This document shows, one piece after another, positions 25,524 through 32,530 of a stretch of 64,000 nucleotides of DNA. Within the stretch, counting starts at the first letter, position 1, and each line of letters starts with the position of its first letter. The DNA is taken from the NCBI GenBank assembly GCA_041398025.1, contig JAWKVM010000018.1:14261-78260 (forward strand), read 5' to 3'. The DNA comes from JANQPX01 sp041398025 (GTDB lineage: Bacteria; Pseudomonadota; Alphaproteobacteria; Geminicoccales; Geminicoccaceae). The notes below the pieces were generated by a model. It saw only the letters and a list, made by a program, of their open reading frames with translations. It did not search any database and was not told the DNA's origin. The position numbers were made by a program, and so were the translations under genes.

Positions 25524-25875
25524 TCGGAGCCAGTGTGAGAGACCGATCGAAATAGGCGCATTCAAACGTAGGCAGGAAGGGCGAAGGATGCTTCAGAGCC
25601 GTCAAGCCTGGCTGAGGCTGAAAGCGCCTTCGGCTCGGCTGCGCACAGCAGTTAACAGCCTCTTACGAAGTCACAAAAACTTTACCTTGGTCACGTCACA
25701 GCTGTGAAGATTTGCATGGCATTATTAGCGACATGGACACGAAACACACCACCGATGAAGAGGCCTCCGCCGGTCAGACCTTTGGAAGCTTTGACCTGAC
25801 TGACAGCGGATGGATCGTCTCTTGCGAGGCAGACGCCCGCGACGGACTTGGGCGTAAAGGCAGCTGAGCGAGAGA

Positions 25876-26571
25876 TCAGCGCTTGCTGAAAAGGCTGGCG
25901 GCTGCTGCGGGAGCGATACGGGCGGACGTGGCGGCATGCGCCCAGCGAGCCTGCTCGTTGACCGAATAGTAGGGAGCATACTCGGTGACCTGGGCTTGCG
26001 GTCGGACCTCGCTGTTCACGTTGTCGAGAATGAAGACGCCATCGTCGGTGTAGACAGCGAGCACGGCGTGGGCCAGATCGCGGATCACGTCCTTCACGAC
26101 CGCGATACGCAGTTGATCCGCGGCGAAGCCCATCTGGCGCAGCGTCACGTATTTGGTGATCGCATAGTCCTCGCAATCCCCTGAACGGCTGAAGAACTCG
26201 GCGGGCGACGCCCAATAGTCGCTCTGGTCGTAATTGTATTGATCAGTCCGATAGCGCCATTGATTGACGAATCTCGTGACCGTCTTGAGCTGATCGATCT
26301 GGCTGTTGCCCTGCTGATCCCTGATCATGGCCTGCCAGGCCCTGATAGCTTTTGAGCCGCAGCCGCGCTCGCCCCCGGCGCAATCGGCATAGGACTTCTG
26401 CTCCTTCGCGATCTTTTGCATGACCGCCTTCCACTTCGGAAGAGCGTCCAGATCGCTGGTGCGATACTCGACGGTCTTGAACAAGGCGGGAGACTGAGCC
26501 GCGGCTGGAACGGCAAGGATGCTGCCGATGGCGGCGACGGCGAGGACGGCGGCTTTAGTATAGATGTTCAT
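25876..26571 (-). CDS. bacterial transglutaminase-like cysteine proteinase (BTLCP/LapG-like)
   Basis: The 231-residue protein has a signal peptide (about 1-25) and a BTLCP domain with catalytic Cys in SRSGDCEDYA, His in DLAHAVLAV and Asp in FILDNVNS. The two-cysteine insert in DCAGGERGCGS is common in the rhizobial members. LapG-type members cleave surface adhesins under c-di-GMP control, but no LapD or adhesin gene is seen here, so the substrate is unknown. An inverted repeat (26590-26613) lies 18 bp before the start. The gene has its own promoter and separates the copper operon from the CDF gene. Confidence 0.9.
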   Translation of the reverse strand: MNIYTKAAVLAVAAIGSILAVPAAAQSPALFKTVEYRTSDLDALPKWKAVMQKIAKEQKSYADCAGGERGCGSKAIRAWQAMIRDQQGNSQIDQLKTVTRFVNQWRYRTDQYNYDQSDYWASPAEFFSRSGDCEDYAITKYVTLRQMGFAADQLRIAVVKDVIRDLAHAVLAVYTDDGVFILDNVNSEVRPQAQVTEYAPYYSVNEQARWAHAATSARIAPAAAASLFSKR

Positions 26572-26589
26572 GGCGGCGTTACCCCAGAG

Positions 26590-26613
26590 CTTTGATCTCG
26601 TTGAAGATCAAAG
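26590..26613 (-). promoter_or_regulatory. perfect inverted repeat in leader of the cysteine proteinase gene
   Basis: Nine-base arms CTTTGATCT (26590-26598) and AGATCAAAG (26605-26613) flank a 6-nt loop. They lie immediately upstream of the minus-strand start at 26571. The repeat could be an operator or a 5' leader hairpin controlling translation. Confidence 0.4.
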
Positions 26614-26660
26614 TAAGGGTTACCGCTTAACGAGTTTTTTATTTTCTTTGTTAGGTTTTG

Positions 26661-26689
26661 TTGACCATAGGCAAAATTTGCCTATGTGA
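26661..26689 (+). promoter_or_regulatory. promoter-like sequence over a perfect 21-bp palindrome
   Basis: Ten-base arms CATAGGCAAA (26666-26675) and TTTGCCTATG (26677-26686) are perfect inverted repeats around one A. TTGACC (26661-26666) and TATGTG (26683-26688) lie over the arms with a 16-bp spacing, so a bound protein would block transcription. It is in the AT-rich 26600-26760 spacer; the gene it controls is not evident. Confidence 0.4.
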
Positions 26690-26692
26690 TTG

Positions 26693-26723
26693 AAAATATT
26701 ACCCCATCACCCATCAATATTTT
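26693..26723. repeat. AT-rich inverted repeat
   Basis: Arms AAAATATT (26693-26700) and AATATTTT (26716-26723) flank a 15-nt loop, followed by a run of T at 26729-26735. It could be a weak terminator on the plus strand or part of a regulatory region. Confidence 0.3.
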
Positions 26724-26964
26724 CCACCTTTTTTTCATGATGCCATCATACCAGACGGATCTTCAAGGCGTTTTGCGACTTGTAGTTAATTGAACACTAG
26801 CCATTGTTACTTTCATAACCAATAATGACTTCACGGCATACCTGCAACCTATCCCTAGGCTATGGCTTGCCGACTCTATTCTGCGATCGCCTCAATTGCC
26901 GGAGCCGAAAGCGGCTGTCGTGGCCGAACGTCGGCACCAAAGATCTCATATCGGTTGCCAACCC

Positions 26965-27300
26965 CATACCAGCCTCTAGAGAGCGTCTTCGTCGCCGAAC
27001 GTTCCGAACCAAGAACGCCCTCTCGGAAACGGCCGCCAAGCTGATGGTCTTCAGGTGAAGGCCTGCCATGATGAGAAGAGGCTGATTTGCGTCAGATGGC
27101 GTTTTGGTCAAGGGTAGTCATATGACGGTCAGATCAGGCGTGCCTGCCGCGAAGGCGTTCGCTGTCACCACGTTGATGCGGGGGATCGTCTTGGGCCAGC
27201 GGCTCATCATGACCGCCGACAAACCTTGGCGTCGCCTGAAGGGCAATAAGTCGTTGCCCAGAGCCGTCGAAGGCGTCATCGTCACCGACGGCGTCCGGAC
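26965..27300 (+). pseudogene. degraded C-terminal remnant of an IS256/Mutator-type transposase
   Basis: Short pieces in different plus-strand frames read ESVFVA, then RTKNALSETAAKLMVF, and near 27227-27280 PWRRLKGNKSLPRAVEGV. These resemble the end of rhizobial IS256-family transposases (a TVR.RT.RTKG.LS...MVFKL block followed by WRRL.G...L...I.GV). Frame changes and stops separate them, and no terminal inverted repeats were found. It is a dead remnant. The identification rests on remembered family signatures, so it is moderate. The remaining DNA from 26572 to 27516 holds no intact gene. Confidence 0.45.
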
Positions 27301-27516
27301 CGTCGACCAACGTTGCTGCAGGAAAGCTCATCTCCCAAATCTGCGCGCAGCCCAACACGATGTCTGAAGCGGCAGGAGATCCCACATTGCCGGCGGCTGC
27401 AGACAGGATTCATCATCGCGATCTTCCTCAGGCCAGAGCGGGACGGATGGGTGGCTTAGGCCACGTAGATTTATCGATCTTGCGAGCATCATTTTGCTAC
27501 CTGGAGAAGCGGAGAA

Positions 27517-28458
27517 ATGGCAGGAGACCATCATCACATAGATCCAGAGGCCGGCGACCGGCGGGTCTTCGCGGCCGTGGCCGTCAATCTGGGACTGACC
27601 ATCGCACAGGTGATCGGCGGTATCATCTCGGGCAGTTTGGCTCTGATCGCCGATGCGCTGCACAACTTCTCTGATGCGATCTCGCTGATCATTGCTTTCG
27701 CCGCCCGCAAGATCGCACGACGGTCCCGGGACGCGGCCATGACCTTCGGCTACGGACGGGTCGAAGTCGTCGCGGCCCTGGTGAATTATACCACGCTGAT
27801 CGTTATTGGCCTCTACCTGCTCTACGAGGCGGCCATGCGGTTTGTCGAGCCGCAAGGAGTCGATGGCTGGCTCATCGTGATCATCGCGGCCATCGCGCTT
27901 GCGGTGGATCTGGCAACGGCGTTCCTCACCTATACCCTCTCCAAGCATAGCATGAACATCCGGGCCGCCTTCCTGCACAATGTCGCCGACGCGCTCGGCT
28001 CGGTTGCGGTGATCGTCGCGGGCGTCCTGATCCTGCTTTATGACTGGCGCCTCGTCGATCCGATCGTGACGGTACTGATCGCGGGCTACATCCTCTACCA
28101 GGCCGTGAACGAGATCGGACCGGTGATCCGCATCCTGATGCTCGGTAGCCCTCCCGATATCGATACCGAAAAGGTGCTCGCTCGCATGGCCAATGTCGAT
28201 GGCGTCACGGATGTCCACCATGCCCATTTCTGGCAGATGAGCGAGCATCGCAGCGCGGTGGACGCGCATCTCGTGATCGAGAGCGGGCGTTGGGACGAGG
28301 CCGACTCCATCAAAGAGGCGGTGAAGAAAACGCTCGCTGACGACTTCGACATCACGCATACGACGCTTGAACTCGAATGCGCACGGCACGCTTGCGACGA
28401 TGCCAGCCTTTACGGCGGAGCGGGGCACGAGCATGAACCCGCAGATCGGCCAGCGTGA
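27517..28458 (+). CDS. CzcD/DmeF-like cation diffusion facilitator
   Basis: The 313-residue protein has a His-bearing N-terminus, six membrane helices and both transport-site motifs, HNFSD in ADALHNFSDA and HNVAD in AFLHNVADAL. A cytoplasmic C-terminal domain has HHAHFW and VDAHLVIE, and the tail is His-rich (GHEHEP). It exchanges Zn, Cd, Co or Ni for protons to lower cytoplasmic metal. Unlike the CDF half of the protein at 1377, it keeps the normal C-terminal domain. The ribosome site GGAG precedes ATG 27517. Its stop overlaps the next gene (GTGA). Confidence 0.93.
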   Translation: MAGDHHHIDPEAGDRRVFAAVAVNLGLTIAQVIGGIISGSLALIADALHNFSDAISLIIAFAARKIARRSRDAAMTFGYGRVEVVAALVNYTTLIVIGLYLLYEAAMRFVEPQGVDGWLIVIIAAIALAVDLATAFLTYTLSKHSMNIRAAFLHNVADALGSVAVIVAGVLILLYDWRLVDPIVTVLIAGYILYQAVNEIGPVIRILMLGSPPDIDTEKVLARMANVDGVTDVHHAHFWQMSEHRSAVDAHLVIESGRWDEADSIKEAVKKTLADDFDITHTTLELECARHACDDASLYGGAGHEHEPADRPA

Positions 28459-29027
28459 ACGGCGCCGTGCTTGTCCTTCTCGTCATTGCCTTGGTCTGCG
28501 AAGCAGGGCTTGCTGCTATGCTGGCATGGTCGATCGCGATGCCGGAGCGCCGCCTTTGGCCTCCGCGCCGGGTGACTTTGGTGAGTCAGTTCCTGATATG
28601 GCCCCCGACGGTCGTAATCTTTGTATCGGCCTTCCTTCTTGGCCTCGCGGACTGGAATCGCTTCGATTGGCCGGCAACTCTGCGGTGGGGTGTCGGTCTG
28701 CCGCTTGTCGTCGCCGGCAACATCATCGTCTGGCGCGCGGTGTTCGGAATCGGAATCGAGGCGACCAGCGGCGCTATCGATCATTTGAAGACCGACGGGC
28801 TCTATCGTTGGTCCCGAAATCCACAATACGTGGCGGACATGATGATTCTGGTCGGATGGGTGATCCTGTCAGCATCGGGATGGGCTCTACCCGTCGTCCT
28901 CGGCGGAGTCGGCGTGTTGGCCCTCGCTCCCTTTGCCGAAGAACCGTGGCTGCGGCGGACCTACGGCGACCCGTACGACGCTTACAAACACCGGACGGCG
29001 CGGTACCTGGGATGGCCAGAGAGGTAG
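28455..29027 (+). CDS. ICMT/PEMT-like membrane methyltransferase
   Basis: The 190-residue protein has about five hydrophobic helices. The C-terminal isoprenylcysteine-methyltransferase-type signature is DGLYRWSRNPQYVAD followed by AEEPWLRRTYGDPYDAYK. Family members methylate a membrane lipid or lipid-linked substrate with S-adenosylmethionine. Homologues often accompany CzcD-type exporters, as here, where a GTG start overlaps the CDF stop. The substrate is unknown. Confidence 0.9.
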   Translation: MNGAVLVLLVIALVCEAGLAAMLAWSIAMPERRLWPPRRVTLVSQFLIWPPTVVIFVSAFLLGLADWNRFDWPATLRWGVGLPLVVAGNIIVWRAVFGIGIEATSGAIDHLKTDGLYRWSRNPQYVADMMILVGWVILSASGWALPVVLGGVGVLALAPFAEEPWLRRTYGDPYDAYKHRTARYLGWPER

Positions 29028-29327
29028 TCCCCGTAAGACCGCCACGACGCTGGCAGGCTCGACGCCGATAGAGTGGAGCTTCTTCTGGAATAGGCCAGTT
29101 GTGCAGAAGAATGCTGCAATAGCGAGTTGATCGATTCTATAGCACGACCGTCTGCCGCACACAGAAATTCGGACCTTGGACACGCTGACAAGAATCGGCG
29201 CTCTCTCGAGACCTGCAACAGCGATAGAAGTCTTTCTCGGAAGGTTTAGGCTTGATCTGTTGTTGCCCATATGTTGCCCAGCTTTGATTTCTGGGCAACA
29301 GCTTAGCCGCTAAATCATTGATTTTAT
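29028..29327. other. intergenic stretch before tRNA-Pro
   Basis: This 300-bp stretch separates the methyltransferase gene from the tRNA 3' end. No convincing open frame, promoter or terminator was seen. Confidence 0.4.
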
Positions 29328-29404
29328 TGGTCGGGGCGGCCTGATTCGAACAGGCGACCCTCTGCTCCCAAAGCAGATGCGCTACCAGGCTGCGCCACGC
29401 CCCG
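29328..29404 (-). tRNA. tRNA-Pro (anticodon UGG), rebuilt by the integrated element
   Basis: On the minus strand the sequence folds into a full cloverleaf. The acceptor stem is CGGGGCG/CGCCCCG, the anticodon stem-loop CTGCT-TTTGGGA-AGCAG, the T-arm contains GTTCGAATC, and the 3' end is an encoded ACCA. The 5' half (29365-29404) lies in the 41-bp repeat that is also at the right end of the element. The promoter now upstream is therefore element DNA, while the original upstream flank is at 39948 and beyond. Confidence 0.95.
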
Positions 29405-29405
29405 A
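29365..29405. repeat. attL core (41-bp direct repeat)
   Basis: This 41-bp sequence is identical to 39907-39947; flanking bases differ on both sides. It covers the 5' half of tRNA-Pro through the anticodon. A tyrosine integrase gene lies next to the other copy. Confidence 0.95.
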
Positions 29406-30164
29406 CACCGGGATTCCTGCCGCAAACTAGGCGATTCATTCGCTCGTGGCAACGAGCATGATCGTGCTTATTCGGGTCCGATCGGGCGCAATGATGCCGA
29501 TCAGTCCCAAAATTTCCCCAAACTCGCCGGCTCTGCACCTGTCGACCCGCACCTGGCATGGGAAGCCGAGCGCCAGGCGCTCCAGCCGCAGATGAACGCC
29601 GTCGACGGGACTGTCAGCGACGATGTCCCGGCCGATGCTGACGAGCGCATGAACCGGCTCGTCGAGATCGAGAACGACCTGATCAGAAAGATCGCCTCGA
29701 CCCCGCCGGAGACGGTCGAGGGCGCCTTGTGCGTAATCGAGGCCTTGGACCGCTACGAGTTCGACACGGTCTCCCCGGAAGACTGGTGGACCCAGCTCGC
29801 CACCGAAGGCCGGCGGCAAGCCGTGGCGACGCTCCGCCGCTGTCTCGCGGCCGCCGCTCCGACTGAGGCCGATCCCCACGCCGCGTGGCTCGCAGAATGG
29901 CTGGAGGTCACCGAGCGGTCGAGCCGCGCCTATTGCGCGATCGATGTCGCCGGCCCGCTTCCCGAGCACATCCAACGCGACTTCGACCGGTGCGAAGAGC
30001 TCGTCTCCGCCATCAAGGGCACCCCGCCAAGGACCGCTGAAGGCGTCGCCGCGCAGCTGCGCCTTTTGTACCATCTTCTGTTCACTATCCAGGTGGATGC
30101 GCCAGCCGATGCCAAGGCTCTCCTGGCGTCGACGATCTCATTCATCGAGCGGGAGGTCCGGTGA
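29406..30164 (+). CDS. 3' part of a gene split by the attachment site (unknown function)
   Basis: The frame is open from the end of the att core (29406) to the stop at 30164, 252 codons. The only in-frame ATG that could start it, 29592, has no clear ribosome site. The 62 codons before it read like real coding sequence, for example DPHLAWEAERQALQPQ. If the element circularises, this frame joins in register to ATG 39891, giving a 271-residue protein. The protein is acidic and helical (ENDLIRKIASTPPETVEGAL) with no recognised domain. The stop overlaps the replication gene start (TGATG). In the integrated state it probably has no promoter. Annotators would usually call only 29592-30164. Confidence 0.8.
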   Translation, partial: HRDSCRKLGDSFARGNEHDRAYSGPIGRNDADQSQNFPKLAGSAPVDPHLAWEAERQALQPQMNAVDGTVSDDVPADADERMNRLVEIENDLIRKIASTPPETVEGALCVIEALDRYEFDTVSPEDWWTQLATEGRRQAVATLRRCLAAAAPTEADPHAAWLAEWLEVTERSSRAYCAIDVAGPLPEHIQRDFDRCEELVSAIKGTPPRTAEGVAAQLRLLYHLLFTIQVDAPADAKALLASTISFIEREVR

Positions 30165-31228
30165 TGGCAGGTCTTCCGAAGTGCCAGCTGAACCAGCTGG
30201 TCATGACCGACCCGACCCTCCGCAGCCTGGACCAGGCCAGGCTGTTCTCGATCATCCTCAATCGGTCCATGCCGAACCGTGCGGGCTGGTGCGCCATCGA
30301 TCAGGCCTCGCTAGCCTTCGAGCTCGGTATCACCCGCCGTCGTGTCTATCAGCTGCTCAAAGGCATGACGCGATGGCTGGATATTCGGAAGGGTCGCGGT
30401 CGCGGCAACAAGACCGAGTATCGGCCTCGCTACGAGCTTCTTGACGAGGACGAAAACGCGCACGGTGACGCGCCTTTTGACGATCGAGAAAAGGCGCACC
30501 AGGATGAGCCTTTTAGCGAACAAAACGTGGCCGAAAATGCACAGGAAAAGGCTCGTGAAAACGCGCACTCCAGTGCGCCCCAGACCCTTAACAGCTTAAA
30601 TAATTCTAACTCTTCCCCCCTTAATCCCCCCGTTGGCACGGGGGGAAATGATCAAGGGGCGGATTCAATTTCTGGAGAGGAAAAGGATCGCGGCGGAACG
30701 GCCAGAGCCAGACCTCGCGAGACGGTGACGCTTGGTTGGCAGGTGCCGGCCGAAGTGATGGCGCTGCCGCCTGCATGCAACCTGCCAGCGGAAGAGGTTG
30801 AGGTCCGTCGCAGGGTGTTCGCGGTCAAGCATGCCGGCAGCGCGATGCGGAACCCTCCCGGCGCGTTCCTGAAGGAGCTGGAAGACTATTGCCGCTTCGA
30901 GCGCGGGAAGCCACAGGCCGGAAACGTAGTCCCCTTCACGACACCACAGCCATCGCCCAAGTGGCTGATCGAGGACAAAAACGATCATCGGGAAGACTTC
31001 GCCCGGCGTGCGATCCAGCTCTACGGCGATGCTCTCCGGGATGCTGGCCACGATGAAGAGCTAGCCAGGGACAACAGCGCCAAACTGATGGTTCAGGCGA
31101 TCAGGATCGCTGGCGGTGGCGATATCGATTTCGGCATCCGCGACGACCTGATGATGGACGCCGAAGAGCTCGTCATGGCGCTTGAACCTGGCGCCATGGT
31201 CCAGCCTGAGCAGCGGGCCGCAGGGTGA
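30164..31228 (+). CDS. phage-type replication initiator-like HTH protein
   Basis: The 354-residue protein has an N-terminal winged-helix-like domain (about 5-90, with SLAFELGITRRRVYQLLKGM) typical of phage and plasmid replication proteins. A low-complexity middle (about 95-180) whose DNA contains the iteron-like repeats follows, then a C-terminal region (about 190-354) without recognised motif, including NPPGAFLKELEDYCRFE. ATG 30164 is chosen because GGGAGG lies upstream and it overlaps the previous stop. It probably starts replication of the excised element. Lambda O and similar proteins likewise carry the origin within their gene. Function is inferred from architecture and position. Confidence 0.6.
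   Translation: MAGLPKCQLNQLVMTDPTLRSLDQARLFSIILNRSMPNRAGWCAIDQASLAFELGITRRRVYQLLKGMTRWLDIRKGRGRGNKTEYRPRYELLDEDENAHGDAPFDDREKAHQDEPFSEQNVAENAQEKARENAHSSAPQTLNSLNNSNSSPLNPPVGTGGNDQGADSISGEEKDRGGTARARPRETVTLGWQVPAEVMALPPACNLPAEEVEVRRRVFAVKHAGSAMRNPPGAFLKELEDYCRFERGKPQAGNVVPFTTPQPSPKWLIEDKNDHREDFARRAIQLYGDALRDAGHDEELARDNSAKLMVQAIRIAGGGDIDFGIRDDLMMDAEELVMALEPGAMVQPEQRAAG
30452..30645. other. candidate replication origin: iterons, AT-rich tract and hairpin
   Basis: Five 12-bp repeats of the type GAAAAnGCnCAC occur at 30452, 30488, 30533, 30545 and 30557. The last three are in tandem, and the first and fifth are identical (GAAAACGCGCAC). An AT-rich stretch follows at 30588-30613 (TTAACAGCTTAAATAATTC). 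A perfect hairpin then follows, with CCCCCCGT (30626-30633) and ACGGGGGG (30638-30645) around TGGC. Iterons, a melting region and a hairpin inside an initiator gene match lambdoid origins. Confidence 0.5.
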
Positions 31229-31233
31229 TTGCC

Positions 31234-31575
31234 ATGGCACAAGACCGCAAGCCCATCGTCAATTTCAAGGTCGTCGAGCCCGCGAAGCCTGCGACCGCGA
31301 TCGATCCCGAGCTGCTCGACGACGACGGCAGGCCGATCCCCGGCGCCTTCCTGGCTCGCCAGCGCATCCTTGCCGAGCTGAACCAGGAGCGAAACGTCGA
31401 CGGCTCCAGGTATCGGCTTACCGAGCCCGGCAGCCCGGCCCATGACGCCGTCTTGCGGCACATGGGCTACCTAATCCGCCTGCACGCCAAGAGCCCGGAC
31501 GCCGTTTGCAGGCTGATCAAGGAGCTTCGCAGCGATCCTGGCCACCTCGACAAACCCAAGCTTAGGGCCGTCTAG
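31234..31575 (+). CDS. element protein of unknown function
   Basis: The 113-residue soluble, charged protein contains GRPIPGAFLARQRILAELNQ and a C-terminal helical part, AVCRLIKELRSDPG. AGGGTGA precedes ATG 31234; a GTG at 31225 overlapping the previous stop is possible. It lies between the replication and head genes, where phages often encode a small terminase subunit or packaging adaptor, and no other small terminase is seen. No HTH could be assigned with confidence, so the function is open. Confidence 0.6.
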   Translation: MAQDRKPIVNFKVVEPAKPATAIDPELLDDDGRPIPGAFLARQRILAELNQERNVDGSRYRLTEPGSPAHDAVLRHMGYLIRLHAKSPDAVCRLIKELRSDPGHLDKPKLRAV

Positions 31576-31577
31576 CC

Positions 31578-32180
31578 ATGCCCCTCCTACGCCCCTTCGA
31601 CCTGCAATGGGTTCTCGACCACGGCGCCTTCAACGACCTGGCCCATGACCAGAAGCTTGCCATCGCCTACGAGGCCGAGGCCCTGGTGGCAGATGAACTG
31701 CGCCTAGGCACCGTCACCGACGATCCGGCCACGCCGAACCCGGAGCCGCAGGGCCTGGCCGCAAGGACGATGGCGAGCGACTGGACCCTTGACCATGACC
31801 AAGGGCTGTTGGTGCTGCCTATCGGCCCGATCACGGCCTTGACCACGATCACCGTCGACGGCTCAGCGGTCGCTGCGACCGAGCTGTTCGTCCATCCGTG
31901 GACGATCGGCCGGCGCGACCGAGAGTGTTTCGAATGCGGATCTGTGATCGCGATCAGCGCGACCGTCGGCTGGTCGACGCCGCAGGCCTTACCGGAACGC
32001 CTCCGGTCTGCGCTGATGATGGTGGCGCTCGATCTGGCTGAGCTCCATGAGCACAAGATAGCCGTGGCCACTGAGAGCCTCAAAGGCATTTCGCTGAACT
32101 ATGCACGGCCACGCCGCGACCGCGTGCACCAGCTGATAGGGAGGATGGTCTCACCATGGACCCGTCCATCAAGCGCCTAG
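31578..32180 (+). CDS. phage head-tail connector protein (gp6-like)
   Basis: The 200-residue protein matches the gp6-type head-tail connector layout. An N-terminal helical hairpin (QKLAIAYEAEALVADELRLG) is followed by a beta-rich middle with ITALTTITVDGSAV. The C-terminal helix is rich in hydrophobics (RLRSALMMVALDLAELHEHK). In HK97-like phages this ring sits under the portal and receives the tail. In an element without tail genes it would be the docking site for a helper tail. It begins 2 bp after the previous stop and overlaps the HNH gene by 25 bp. Confidence 0.75.
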   Translation: MPLLRPFDLQWVLDHGAFNDLAHDQKLAIAYEAEALVADELRLGTVTDDPATPNPEPQGLAARTMASDWTLDHDQGLLVLPIGPITALTTITVDGSAVAATELFVHPWTIGRRDRECFECGSVIAISATVGWSTPQALPERLRSALMMVALDLAELHEHKIAVATESLKGISLNYARPRRDRVHQLIGRMVSPWTRPSSA

Positions 32181-32530
32181 TCAGCAAGTGGACTCGCACC
32201 GCTGCCTGGCGCGAGCTCGAGCTGGACATTCTCTGCAGACAGCCTTGGTGCGTCTACTGCGAAGCTGTTGGGATCAGACGCGTTTCGTCTGTGATCGATC
32301 ACATCACTCCACATCGCGGCGACGGAATTCTGTTCTGGGATCGATCGAACCTTCAGCCTTTGTGCGTCAGCTGTCACGGCGCGAAGTCTCAGCACGAACG
32401 TTTCAGCGATCAGCCTTATCGCCCACCTGGAGTCGCACTCGACGGCACACCGACGGCCTCGAAAATCGCGTCCGATCCCCGTCTGGGGGGTCGCGGGGGG
32501 GGGTGTCGCGTACGGTGGGCAACCCGATGA
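32156..32530 (+). CDS. HNH endonuclease (phage packaging type)
   Basis: The 124-residue protein has the HNH beta-beta-alpha-metal fold. It has zinc-type cysteines in CRQPWCVYC and LCVSCHGAKS, the catalytic pair in VIDHITPHRGD, and the Asn motif in DRSNLQPLC. In HK97-type phages such a protein adjoins the terminase and is needed for genome cutting. The start lies within the connector gene after GGGAGGATGG. The stop overlaps the terminase ATG (ATGA). The last about 12 residues are encoded by a very G-rich tract (including nine consecutive G), so the C-terminus could be affected by a length error. Confidence 0.88.
   Translation: MDPSIKRLVSKWTRTAAWRELELDILCRQPWCVYCEAVGIRRVSSVIDHITPHRGDGILFWDRSNLQPLCVSCHGAKSQHERFSDQPYRPPGVALDGTPTASKIASDPRLGGRGGGCRVRWATR

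Noticed and set aside
26971..27058. Frame shift near 26990 as evidence for programmed frameshifting of an active transposase
   Set aside because: Several further breaks and missing ends show decay rather than a programmed event.
27328..28434. 368-residue open frame on the minus strand
   Set aside because: It is antisense to the CDF exporter gene, whose motifs are unambiguous.
32188..32526. Upstream in-frame extension of the terminase
   Set aside because: It lies over the HNH gene in another frame; the ATG at 32527 overlapping the HNH stop is the natural start.
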